Source: Candidatus Nomurabacteria bacterium
Lineage (GTDB): Bacteria > Patescibacteriota > Minisyncoccia > Phycocordibacterales > Phycocordibacteraceae
DNA: 18,627 nt
NCBI GenBank assembly: GCA_943355045.1
Contig: CALRDY010000001.1
Span: forward strand, 1 to 18,627
Direction of reading: 5' to 3'
Part shown: positions 1 through 6,159 of the stretch, piece after piece
How positions within the stretch are numbered: position 1 is the first letter of the stretch
Layout of the letters: each line of letters begins with the position of its first letter
Translations under genes and position numbers: made by a program
Notes under the pieces: generated by a model
The model's input: only the letters and a program-made list of their open reading frames with translations
Database searches by the model: none
What the model was told of the DNA's origin: nothing

Positions 1-46
1 GCATGAGCGCGAGCATGAAAAAAGAGGCGAAGAGATAGGAACGCAT
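1..46 (-). CDS. N-terminus of a secreted or membrane protein (partial, runs off left edge)
   Basis: Only 15 codons are visible, starting at the ATG complementary to 44-46 and leaving the window at position 1. They read MRSYLFASFFMLALM, a positively charged start followed by a hydrophobic run, as expected for a signal peptide or first membrane segment. The start is supported by a TATACT -10 box whose last base lies 6 nt upstream, the same spacing seen at other genes here. It follows the polytopic membrane protein gene on the same strand after a 168-nt gap that holds a large inverted repeat. In this gene order a further T4SS-like or envelope protein would be plausible, but the family cannot be told from so little sequence. 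Confidence 0.5.
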   Translation of the reverse strand, partial: MRSYLFASFFMLALM

Positions 47-52
47 GCTCTT

Positions 53-58
53 AGTATA
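53..58 (-). promoter_or_regulatory. -10 box (TATACT) of the left-edge gene, leaderless spacing
   Basis: TATACT matches the TATAAT consensus at 5 of 6 positions and ends 6 nt before the ATG at 46, so the predicted transcript would start at or next to the start codon. No Shine-Dalgarno site precedes the ATG. The box overlaps the left arm of the inverted repeat at 55-197. Confidence 0.5.
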
Positions 59-197
59 CCCGAACACCCATCCCAGCATCACTGCTTGTGTGTCTAACAA
101 AATAAGGAACACTTCATGTATCGAACAATTTTTGCATTCTAATTCCATCGCGATGGTAGCAGTGAGGACACGATGCTGAGATGGGTGTGCGGGTATA
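55..197. repeat. Intergenic inverted-repeat element 1 (26-bp arms, two-part stem)
   Basis: The arms 55-80 and 172-197 are reverse complements at 24 of 26 positions and are separated by 91 nt. Inside them 81-86 (ACTGCT) pairs with 158-163 (AGCAGT), leaving an 8-nt bulge at 164-171 and a 71-nt loop at 87-157. The element fills the gap between the polytopic membrane protein gene and the left-edge gene, and its left arm contains the latter's -10 box. It could be a structured mRNA leader or attenuator, a small palindromic insertion, or an invertible segment. Its geometry closely resembles the element at 12176-12293. Confidence 0.75.
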
Positions 198-214
198 TAG
201 CCTTTCTGGAATAC

Positions 215-955
215 TTATGCCGCTCTGCGCAGCTCGTCGGGGATATTTTGTTTTCCGACAGTAGTCTTTCGTGCTCTTTCCGAAGGGAAACGCAGTACGC
301 CAGCCGGCGCATCTGCGGGCGCTTCATTTTCTGATTGTTCCTCGTCATACATTTCTTCATTTGCTGCATCCTGTTGCTGAGCCTGGTTCGCTTGAGCTCC
401 CTGCACCTGCATAAATTCCGCGGCCCGTTGCTGGCGTTCTTGGAGCTGTGCTGCAGCATGCTCTGACTGATATTTTTTCAAAGTCTCTTTGTCATTTTTA
501 ATCTGAGCGCGATACATCTTCACTACTGTGAAAGAGAGCGCCGGCACCGACCCGATGATTGGTATCTCGCTTACCATGAAGCCTCCAGCGAGCCAGAGCG
601 TATGGTCGGGGTGCTCTGTGAATATGCGCGAGTTACTGAGAGTGAGTATGAGTCCGAGCGTGAGCCAGCCGATGAGTCCGACGGCCATGGCCGATATGAA
701 GCCGAATGTCGCGAATGCGGGGGACGCGAGCGCGCCGACGGTCGCGGCGCCGGTAGTGCAGAGGAATCCGGCTGCGGTCGTCCCGACGGTACCGCTCACT
801 TTTGCCGTGCAATAAAGCGCGGCGAATGCCGGGCCGAAAAACCACATCTGCGCGCAGGCGAAACGCAACGCGTCGAACAGGGCGGAAACGGCGATGACGG
901 GCGCCGCTTTCGCCCACGTCATCGCTTCGGGCGGCTTACTGGTTCTGCGTGGCAT
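215..955 (-). CDS. Polytopic membrane protein with charged, Gln-rich tail, T4SS-like locus
   Basis: The 246-residue protein has about four hydrophobic segments between residues 15 and 148. A long hydrophilic tail (about 150-246) follows, with a probable coiled coil, a Gln/Ala-rich part around 165-197 and an acidic stretch near 200-212. I do not recognise a family. It starts inside the end of virB4, overlapping by 20 nt, and the start at 955 is favoured by an AAGGA site at 961-965 with 5-nt spacing. A second Met at 922 would fall after the virB4 stop but lacks that site. The tight coupling to virB4 suggests a membrane component of the same secretion apparatus, perhaps in the role of VirB3/VirB6-type inner-membrane subunits, but that is inference from position only. 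Confidence 0.75.
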   Translation of the reverse strand: MPRRTSKPPEAMTWAKAAPVIAVSALFDALRFACAQMWFFGPAFAALYCTAKVSGTVGTTAAGFLCTTGAATVGALASPAFATFGFISAMAVGLIGWLTLGLILTLSNSRIFTEHPDHTLWLAGGFMVSEIPIIGSVPALSFTVVKMYRAQIKNDKETLKKYQSEHAAAQLQERQQRAAEFMQVQGAQANQAQQQDAANEEMYDEEQSENEAPADAPAGVLRFPSERARKTTVGKQNIPDELRRAA

Positions 956-2753
956 GGCGATCCTTCTCCTGCTTGATGGCGAGAACCTGCGAAGGGTCGG
1001 ACGTGATGATCTGGTCTTCGGTATAGCTCGCGACGATCTTTATCGCGACGTGCTTGAGGCCCGCGAAGAAGAGCCCCTCCCCCACTCCCGCTTCGAGCAG
1101 GAGGTACTTCTCTTCATCGGTCAGGTTGAAAGTCTGCTGCAGTACGTCGATCGTCGTCGGCGATTGCTTGAGGAGCAATTGGAGCGATGAGTTAGTGAGA
1201 ATTGGTCGGCCGTAGGGGCTCTTCAAGAAGTCTTCGACGTCTTGGGTAATAGTGCAGACGCCTAAGTAGTATTTGCGTCCGCGCTTCGCGACGGAGTAGA
1301 GGAAGGAGGCGGTGTCCTCGCTCTTCATCATCCACCACGCCTCATCGATGACGAGCAGGCGTTTCTTCAGGTCATGGCGCACGGCATTCCAGATGTAGTG
1401 CGTGATGATATACATCGCCACCGGCTTCAGCTCGTCCTCCATGTCGCGCACCGAGAAGACGACGAATTGCTGCTTGAGGTCGATATTGGTCGGCTGATTG
1501 AGGAATCCTGCCCACGTGCCGCGCGTGTATTTGGAAAGACGTTCGACGAGCGACTCGCTCCCCTCCATGCCGGAGAGCACTTGTTCGAAGTCGGAGAGCG
1601 ACGGCGATTCCGCACCGGTAAAGTCCGCGTCGCCGGTAATGTCTTTGAGCGCATAGGTCTCGCTGATGGCTCGGTCGATGATGGCGTCTTCTTCCGGACT
1701 AAGGCCGGAGAGCATGATGCGGAAGAGTCCGACGAGCGCGATGATGTTGGAGCGCAGGATGTCGCGCGGGTCCTCGTCTTCTTTGACCGGCGGAAGGTCG
1801 AACGGATTGATGTGGTGTTCGGAGGAGAGCGAGATATGGAAGGATCGTCCGCCGGTCGCTTCTGCGAGCTGCTCATATTCACGCTCGGGATCGATGACTA
1901 TGATGTCGGTGCCGAACATGAGCGAGCGCAGGAGCTCGAGCTTCGTTGCATAGCTTTTCCCGGAACCGGACTTCGCGAAGATGACGGAATTGTAGTTCTC
2001 GAGCGAGAAGCGGTCGAAGAGGATGAGCGACGAGTTGTGGCGATTGATGCCGTAGAGGATGCCGCGATCGCTCGTGAGGTCGAAAGACACGAAAGGAAAG
2101 AGTGAGGAGAGCGGTGCTGAGTCGAGTTTTGAATTGACGAGGAGTTCGTCGGTGCCGAGCGGGAGGCACGAGCGGAAGCCTTGCTCCTGCTGGAAGAGCG
2201 CCGGCTTGGTGTAGACGAGCTTGGCGTCGAGGATGCCGCGTATGTCCCCTTCCGTCTTGTCGATCTCCTCTTTCGAGTCGCCGTAGAGCGCGAGATACAG
2301 TCCGACGTCAAAAAGCTTCTCCTGTGCCTGCTGCAGATTGTCGCGCAGCGTCTCGAGGTCTTGGTACGCGGTGTCGAGCAGCGGGTCGCGCACAAGCCCT
2401 TTCGATTCGCGTTCGCTGATCTGGCTCTGGACCTCGGCGACTTTCTTCTGAAAGCCACGCAGTGCGATCTCGGTCTCTATCGGATGGATGAATATGGAAA
2501 CGTCGAGCACTTTGTCGAGATTGATGACCGGCGAGAACCAGCTGTCGGAGAGGAAGCGCGGATACGAGATGGTGTAGAACACCCGTACGAATTTTTCTCC
2601 GAGCTCTATCTCCCGCGAGCTGATCTTGAGCGCGGCAGGGGCAATCGTGTCGACGAGGTCCAGGGAGCCCTGGTGGTAGATAACGCTCGGCAGCACCGGC
2701 GTAATCGCCGGTGCCTCTTCTTTCTTTCGGTTTAGGAAATCAAGCAGTGCCAT
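936..2753 (-). CDS. virB4: VirB4/TraC-family ATPase of a type IV secretion-like system
   Basis: This 605-residue protein is a cytoplasmic, membrane-associated ATPase that in known type IV secretion systems powers assembly and transport. Residues 1-250 form the N-terminal VirB4/CagE-like region. The ATPase domain follows, with Walker A (AKSGSGKS, residues 260-267), a TDIIVIDPEREYEQL segment at 282-296, Walker B (RLLVIDEAWWMM, 465-476, acidic pair D470/E471) and a TQDVEDFL motif at 503-510 typical of this family. It starts 1 nt after the stop of the TraC-like gene, without a Shine-Dalgarno site, so it is probably translated by coupling. No relaxase or VirD4 coupling protein lies in the window, so conjugation is not shown. 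CPR genomes often carry this module, and its role there is unsettled. Confidence 0.93.
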   Translation of the reverse strand: MALLDFLNRKKEEAPAITPVLPSVIYHQGSLDLVDTIAPAALKISSREIELGEKFVRVFYTISYPRFLSDSWFSPVINLDKVLDVSIFIHPIETEIALRGFQKKVAEVQSQISERESKGLVRDPLLDTAYQDLETLRDNLQQAQEKLFDVGLYLALYGDSKEEIDKTEGDIRGILDAKLVYTKPALFQQEQGFRSCLPLGTDELLVNSKLDSAPLSSLFPFVSFDLTSDRGILYGINRHNSSLILFDRFSLENYNSVIFAKSGSGKSYATKLELLRSLMFGTDIIVIDPEREYEQLAEATGGRSFHISLSSEHHINPFDLPPVKEDEDPRDILRSNIIALVGLFRIMLSGLSPEEDAIIDRAISETYALKDITGDADFTGAESPSLSDFEQVLSGMEGSESLVERLSKYTRGTWAGFLNQPTNIDLKQQFVVFSVRDMEDELKPVAMYIITHYIWNAVRHDLKKRLLVIDEAWWMMKSEDTASFLYSVAKRGRKYYLGVCTITQDVEDFLKSPYGRPILTNSSLQLLLKQSPTTIDVLQQTFNLTDEEKYLLLEAGVGEGLFFAGLKHVAIKIVASYTEDQIITSDPSQVLAIKQEKDRHATQNQ

Positions 2754-2754
2754 A

Positions 2755-3390
2755 TCAATTGTCTAAGCGGATAGGATTCTCGAGCTCGCCCGGATTGAAG
2801 GAGCGATAGAGGAGCTCGATGGCTTCTTCGGTGCCGAGTGGGACTGCGCGCACGCCGGTGCCAGCTAAGCCGCCGATGACGAGCGAGAGGCGCTGCTCGA
2901 GCTGAGCGCGGTCCTCTTCGAAGGAGGTCTCCGCCGCGGCGCTCTTCGCGCCCGCGCTCTCGCGCCGGAGGAAGCCGACGGCGCGCGCGGCGGAGACATG
3001 CGGCGAGAATGGCACGACGATGTAGAAGGATTTCGTCATGATGTTCGCCTGGTCGGTAAAGGAGCGGACGAATTCGATGTATTCGCGCAGCTGTATCCGC
3101 ATGAGCTCGGTCTTCTGCTCATCCGACTTCCCTTCGAGCAGCGCGAGGTAGGGGCGCAGGTCCATCTTGCGCGAGTTGATCACGATCTGGATCGAGAAAT
3201 CGAGCGTATTGAGGAAATTCTGGAAACCAAGCGTGATCGCGTGCTGCTCGTCGGCCGACTTGAGTCCGAAGTTGATGGAGGAGCAGATGAGAACGCCGCG
3301 ATAGCCGCCGTCTTTGAGTATGATCGTGCCGTTCCGGATCTCTTTGACCGGAACGAATTGCTGCGTCGCGCCTGCGGGTTTTTCAGCCAT
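2755..3390 (-). CDS. TraC-like domain protein (detached VirB4 N-terminal-type module)
   Basis: The 211-residue protein begins MAEKPAGATQQFVPVKEIRN and contains the pattern 'GTIILKDGGYRGVL ... INFGLKS ... LGFQNFLNTLDFSIQIVINSRKMDL'. This resembles the start of TraC/VirB4 proteins, where a small domain precedes the ATPase. Here it is a separate gene directly upstream of virB4, with 1 nt between stop and next start. A conserved-looking segment (ANIMTKSFYIVVPFSP) sits mid-protein, followed by an Ala/Glu-rich linker. No membrane segment is apparent. The start at 3390 lies 1 nt after the PrgI-like stop; an earlier in-frame Met at 3423 would overlap PrgI and is less likely. It probably acts with VirB4 at the membrane. 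Confidence 0.8.
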   Translation of the reverse strand: MAEKPAGATQQFVPVKEIRNGTIILKDGGYRGVLICSSINFGLKSADEQHAITLGFQNFLNTLDFSIQIVINSRKMDLRPYLALLEGKSDEQKTELMRIQLREYIEFVRSFTDQANIMTKSFYIVVPFSPHVSAARAVGFLRRESAGAKSAAAETSFEEDRAQLEQRLSLVIGGLAGTGVRAVPLGTEEAIELLYRSFNPGELENPIRLDN

Positions 3391-3391
3391 A

Positions 3392-3829
3392 CTAGGATTC
3401 TTTACGTGGAGCGTGCACGTCAAGCGACCATGCGAGCTCCGAAAGCTTCCCGCGCGTCAGTTTCGGCGTGCGGGAAGCTCTCTTGAGAGATGCTTCCGCC
3501 TCCACGGCCGCCGCTGCGGCGGCCGTGACGCGCTGCTCCTCCTGCTTCGGCTCATGGTGTTTCCAGAGGAAGAGTTTCGCGCCCATGTAGTAATTGAAAC
3601 CAGCTTCGAGCATCTCGATGAATGACTTGCCGTTCACTCGGTAGAATGCGAGCGCTGCGGCAAATGCCGCTACTGGTATCGAGAACAGGAACGCGAAGAT
3701 GAATGAGAAATAAGCGAAGAAGACGATGCAGAGCCCGGCGCCGCCAGCGATATAGATGAATTGGCGCAGCGTCAGAGGCCCGATGATCTTGTCTTCGACC
3801 TCGATGAATTGCGGAACATGGTACTCCAT
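3392..3829 (-). CDS. PrgI-family small membrane protein
   Basis: The 145-residue protein begins MEYHVPQFIEVEDKIIGPLT, a typical PrgI-family start. Two membrane segments follow at about residues 24-42 and 44-63, then a conserved 'YRVNGKSF' loop and a basic tail. PrgI-family proteins are small inner-membrane subunits encoded next to VirB4 in Gram-positive and CPR T4SS-like clusters and are regarded as VirB3-like. The start at 3829 is chosen because the PrgI signature begins there and because an extended -10 box ends 7 nt upstream; the longer reading frame to 3910 adds an unrelated leader. It heads the prgI / traC-like / virB4 / membrane-protein unit. Confidence 0.85.
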   Translation of the reverse strand: MEYHVPQFIEVEDKIIGPLTLRQFIYIAGGAGLCIVFFAYFSFIFAFLFSIPVAAFAAALAFYRVNGKSFIEMLEAGFNYYMGAKLFLWKHHEPKQEEQRVTAAAAAAVEAEASLKRASRTPKLTRGKLSELAWSLDVHAPRKES

Positions 3830-3836
3830 TGCCTTC

Positions 3837-3845
3837 AGTATATCA
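3837..3845 (-). promoter_or_regulatory. Extended -10 promoter (TGATATACT) of the PrgI/VirB4 operon
   Basis: The sequence TGATATACT on the minus strand is a full extended -10 element (TGn plus TATACT). It ends exactly 7 nt before the ATG at 3829, predicting a leaderless mRNA. No clear -35 box is seen at the usual distance. Confidence 0.6.
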
Positions 3846-3913
3846 GGGGATGCCCCGCGCTGCCGCACTGCACATGTGTAATAAGAAAAAATCCGAACCG
3901 AACTCCGCACGGT

Positions 3914-4174
3914 CTATGCCCCGCTGCCTTTTATATCTTTAGATTGGATCGGGCTCTCGATGCCCGGCGACCACTTTGCCTGGATAGGGCCGAATTTCTT
4001 CTCATATTCTTCGACCTGGTGCGAAAGGCTCTGCACGAGGCGCTTCATGTGCGGCGGCGTAAGCGCGTACGCTTGGGCGGTCTCTCCGACGCTCATGATC
4101 ATGACGAAATTCTCTTCAGAATGCCCCGCGACGACATTCTCGCAGAATTGCTTGGGGATTTTGTTTAAGTCCAT
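3914..4174 (-). CDS. DUF3467-family protein
   Basis: The 86-residue soluble protein contains the DUF3467 pattern: 'CENVVAGHSEENFVMIM', then 'ALTPPHMKRLVQSLSHQVEEYEKKFG', matching the family's 'sP.hak.l...L..nl..YE..fG' helix. The biochemical role of this family is unknown. Its start lies 8 nt after the stop of the M50 protease gene, so the two may be cotranscribed, but a TATAGT box 7 nt before its ATG suggests it also has its own leaderless start. The family call is by pattern recognition and fits the usual short length. Confidence 0.8.
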   Translation of the reverse strand: MDLNKIPKQFCENVVAGHSEENFVMIMSVGETAQAYALTPPHMKRLVQSLSHQVEEYEKKFGPIQAKWSPGIESPIQSKDIKGSGA

Positions 4175-4181
4175 GCTGTTG

Positions 4182-4187
4182 ACTATA
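4182..4187 (-). promoter_or_regulatory. Possible -10 box (TATAGT) before the DUF3467 gene
   Basis: TATAGT matches 5 of 6 consensus positions and ends 7 nt before the ATG at 4174. It overlaps the TAG stop of the M50 protease gene, so it would be an internal promoter. The spacing matches the other leaderless starts here, but the overlap with a stop codon makes a chance match possible. Confidence 0.35.
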
Positions 4188-4818
4188 TACTCCCGCCGGT
4201 TAGGAGTCCAAAGAGCCAGAGGATGAGCTTGAAGAACGGTCCGGAAAGGACATACGAAAAGACGATAAGGAAGAGGACGAGTGAGAGCGCGCCTGCAGTA
4301 CGGACTTGGTGTTCAAAACGGCCGAGTCCAGTAGCGAGGTGCCACGGAAGCGCGCCGCGCAGTACGGTAAATCCGTCGAGTGGCGGGAATGGGATAAGGT
4401 TGAACAGACCGAGGAAGAGATTGATGAAGGAAATGCTTGCGGCGAGCGAGAGTGCAGTCGCATCAAATCCGGCTGCTGACCCGTAGCGCACGAGAAGTCC
4501 GAAAATGACCGCGAGGAATAGGTTGGTCGCGCTGCCGGCTACGGCGACGAGCATTTCGCCCCAACGCCGATTTTGTAGATTGTAGGGGTTATACGGCACC
4601 GGCTTCGCCCAGCCGAAGAGTATCGGGGAGTGCGTAAAGACGAGGAGCGCCGGGAGGATGATCGAGCCCATAAGGTCGATATGCGGCAGGGGGTTAAGGG
4701 TCAGGCGGCCGGCGAGGCGAGCTGTCGGGTCGCCGAGAGAATTGGCGGCGTAGCCGTGGGCGACCTCGTGCGCGATGACCGAGAGGATGAGAACGACAAG
4801 GGAAAGGAGGGTGTCCAT
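4183..4818 (-). CDS. Site-2 protease family (peptidase M50) membrane metalloprotease
   Basis: The 211-residue protein is a multi-pass membrane zinc protease. The zinc-binding HEVAH (HExxH) sits at residues 17-21 inside the first membrane helix, followed by 'GYAANSLGDPTARLAGRLTLNP', a strong signature of this subfamily. The second active-site motif, 'FNLIPFPPLDG' with the metal-binding Asp, lies near residues 140-150. There is no PDZ domain, so it belongs to the short S2P-like group found in many bacteria. Members cleave substrates within the membrane, often in signalling; the substrate here is unknown. It starts divergently from rpmB with 39 nt between the two start codons. No Shine-Dalgarno site precedes it. 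Confidence 0.92.
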   Translation of the reverse strand: MDTLLSLVVLILSVIAHEVAHGYAANSLGDPTARLAGRLTLNPLPHIDLMGSIILPALLVFTHSPILFGWAKPVPYNPYNLQNRRWGEMLVAVAGSATNLFLAVIFGLLVRYGSAAGFDATALSLAASISFINLFLGLFNLIPFPPLDGFTVLRGALPWHLATGLGRFEHQVRTAGALSLVLFLIVFSYVLSGPFFKLILWLFGLLTGGSI

Positions 4819-4839
4819 GTTTGCTGGTTTCGTATCCTA

Positions 4840-4848
4840 TGCTACCAT
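4840..4848 (+). promoter_or_regulatory. Possible extended -10 (TGCTACCAT) of rpmB
   Basis: TGCTACCAT has the TGn extension and a 4-of-6 -10 match and ends 9 nt before the rpmB ATG. A TTGCTG at 4821-4826 lies 16 nt upstream and could serve as -35. No Shine-Dalgarno site is present, so the mRNA would be almost leaderless. Confidence 0.4.
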
Positions 4849-4857
4849 GCGACAACT

Positions 4858-5100
4858 ATGGCACGAACCTGTGAAATTACCGGAAAGAGCACGCAAATCG
4901 GCGGTCGGTACTCCAACCGTACCCGCGCGACGCAATTCAATCCGACGGGCAAGGTCCGCCGTAAGGCAAACCTCCAGAAGCGCCGCATTTACGTACCCGA
5001 GCTCAAGAAGACGGTCATCGTCGATATTTCAGTAAAGGGCCTCAAGACCATCAAGAAGAACGGCGCATTTGCAGCCCTCAAGAAAGCCGGAGCTATCTAA
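4858..5100 (+). CDS. rpmB: Ribosomal protein bL28
   Basis: The 80-residue basic protein begins MARTCEITGKSTQIGGRYSN and contains the bL28 hallmarks: an N-terminal 'C-x-x-T/S-GK' turn, 'N(R)T-x-R-x-F-x-PN'-like 'RTRATQFNPTGKVRRKANLQ', and the central 'RIYVPELKK' strand. It is a component of the large ribosomal subunit. The start at 4858 is fixed by homology; the upstream in-frame extension to 4630 runs antisense through the M50 gene and is not real. Only the first Cys of the zinc-type variants is present. It is transcribed alone and followed by a strong hairpin terminator at 5125-5156. Confidence 0.96.
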   Translation: MARTCEITGKSTQIGGRYSNRTRATQFNPTGKVRRKANLQKRRIYVPELKKTVIVDISVKGLKTIKKNGAFAALKKAGAI

Positions 5101-5551
5101 CAGCACGAGTCGAGACACCGTCTGACGCAAAAACGCCCGCAGGGGCGTTTTTGCGTATCTCGATATCAATATAGGTATCAGCGCCAAAAGTAAGGCGCTG
5201 GCTGTGCGTCAGGGTTATCTGCTGCGCAACATCGTAATGACTGAGGACATCCGGCAATCCACCGGCCGTGCTGCGTTTTTCGCTCGTAAGCAGTACGACG
5301 TCGATCTTTCTCTGCCATGGGGGCAATTCTTTTCCGAGAGCGCGCAGGATGCTCGCGTCAGGGCCGGTATCGATGAGGATTGTCGCGCCGCTCGGCGCGC
5401 GTACCAGCGTCGCACTTCCCTTTTCTCCGACGTCCAGCACCTTCAATTTGAACGCTTGCGGTGCGAGGATCATTTCATACACACTGATATTTCCCGCGAT
5501 GAGTACGCAGAGAGTCAGAAGATAGAAACGTCTCGGCAGTTCGCTTGGCAT
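5093..5551 (-). pseudogene. Truncated, metal-site-less ComEC-type metallo-beta-lactamase domain protein
   Basis: The 152-residue protein has an N-terminal membrane anchor (about residues 9-28). It is followed by the start of the beta-lactamase-like domain that normally ends ComEC: 'LKVLDVGEKGSATLV', 'ATILIDTGPDASILRALG' and 'PPWQRKIDVVLLT'. At the place of the metal-binding LTHpHaDHxGGL the sequence is LTSEKRSTAGGL (residues 88-99), so all four HxHxDH ligands are replaced. The protein ends soon after, lacking the later ligand motifs and about half the domain. Its 3' end overlaps the rpmB stop region tail-to-tail and contains the rpmB terminator. The frame is open and has a good leaderless promoter, so it could still make a non-catalytic anchored protein, but I read it as a decaying partner of the nearby comEC. 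Confidence 0.65.
5125..5156. terminator. Intrinsic terminator of rpmB, potentially bidirectional
   Basis: A perfect 14-bp stem (5125-5138 with 5143-5156) closes a GCAG loop. The core is CGCCC/GGGCG flanked by five A and five T, so a terminator with a U-tract can form on either strand. It sits 24 nt after the rpmB stop and within the 3' coding part of the minus-strand gene at 5093-5551. Confidence 0.9.
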
Positions 5552-5556
5552 ATGAT
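5551..5556 (+). promoter_or_regulatory. Possible -10 box (TATGAT) of the superoxide dismutase gene
   Basis: TATGAT (5 of 6 consensus) ends 12 nt before the ATG at 5569, giving a leader of only about 5 nt. It overlaps the first base of the divergent gene's start codon at 5549-5551. No Shine-Dalgarno site is visible. Confidence 0.4.
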
Positions 5557-5558
5557 AG

Positions 5559-5564
5559 ATTTTA
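5559..5564 (-). promoter_or_regulatory. -10 box (TAAAAT) of the beta-lactamase-like gene
   Basis: TAAAAT matches 5 of 6 consensus bases and ends 7 nt before the ATG at 5551, the recurrent leaderless spacing. Its upstream promoter region would lie inside the 5' end of the divergent SOD gene. Confidence 0.45.
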
Positions 5565-5568
5565 TCCT

Positions 5569-6159
5569 ATGACCTACCCGATAAAAACATTCAACCTGCC
5601 CGTACTGAACGGGCTTTCAGAAAAGCAGATCAAGGTGCATCTCGCGCTCTACGAAGGCTATGTGAAGCATGCAAATCTGATCATGGAAAAGCTCGCCGCT
5701 GTCCGCGCGGGCACGCTTGAGCTCGATGCGTATATCGTCGCAGAACTGCGCCGCCGTTTCGCATTCGAGTTCGACGGCATGCGCATGCACGAGTACTACT
5801 TCGCGCAATTTGAAGGTGGCGCAGTTTCACTTTCCGCAGACAGTGCACTGGGGAAAGCCGTTGCAGAAAAATATAACCCGCAAGATCTCACCACTCATAT
5901 AAAAGAGGTTGCCGGAAGTCGCGGTATCGGCTGGGTCGTCGTCTACGCCGATCCGGCTGCCGAGACGCTCCACACGGTATTCGTGAATGATCACGAAGTC
6001 GGCCAGCTTTCCGGACTGCCGATCATTCTCGCGCTCGACCTTTGGGAGCACGCCTTTACGGTGGACTATGTTCCCGCCGAGAAGAAGAATTATATCGAAG
6101 CTTTCTTTTCCAATCTCAACTGGGGCGTCGTCGAGAAGCGTTTCGAGGAAGCAAGATAA
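5569..6159 (+). CDS. Fe/Mn-family superoxide dismutase
   Basis: The 196-residue cytoplasmic enzyme would convert superoxide to hydrogen peroxide and oxygen. The four expected metal ligands can be placed: H24 (in IKVHLALYEGYV), H74 (in GMRMHEYYF), D157 and H161 (in LALDLWEHAF, the D-x-W-E-H signature). The C-terminal 'NYIEAFFSNLNWGVVEKRF' is also typical. The N-terminal helix 'LALYEGYVKHAN' departs from the classical HHxxHxxYVxxxN, like other SODs I associate with Parcubacteria. The start is the ATG at 5569; an upstream TTG at 5545 would overlap the divergent gene. Its last 70 nt overlap the 3' end of comEC on the other strand. Metal preference cannot be told. Confidence 0.93.
   Translation: MTYPIKTFNLPVLNGLSEKQIKVHLALYEGYVKHANLIMEKLAAVRAGTLELDAYIVAELRRRFAFEFDGMRMHEYYFAQFEGGAVSLSADSALGKAVAEKYNPQDLTTHIKEVAGSRGIGWVVVYADPAAETLHTVFVNDHEVGQLSGLPIILALDLWEHAFTVDYVPAEKKNYIEAFFSNLNWGVVEKRFEEAR

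Noticed and set aside
139-459. Minus-strand frame of 106 codons at the left end
   Set aside because: It is an alternative frame of the tail of the membrane protein gene and runs into the inverted-repeat region; composition is random-like.
1374-2105. Plus-strand frame (243 codons) opposite virB4
   Set aside because: Antisense to the ATPase core, rich in Glu/Arg/Asp as expected for the complement of this codon usage, no start signal.
3880-3913. Terminator after the DUF3467 gene (T-rich run on the minus strand)
   Set aside because: The preceding stem is only about 4 bp (ACCG/CGGT) with a long loop and the T run is offset by several bases; too weak to list.
4630-4857. N-terminal extension of rpmB
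   Set aside because: The in-frame extension is antisense to the M50 protease gene, and bL28 homology begins exactly at the ATG at 4858.
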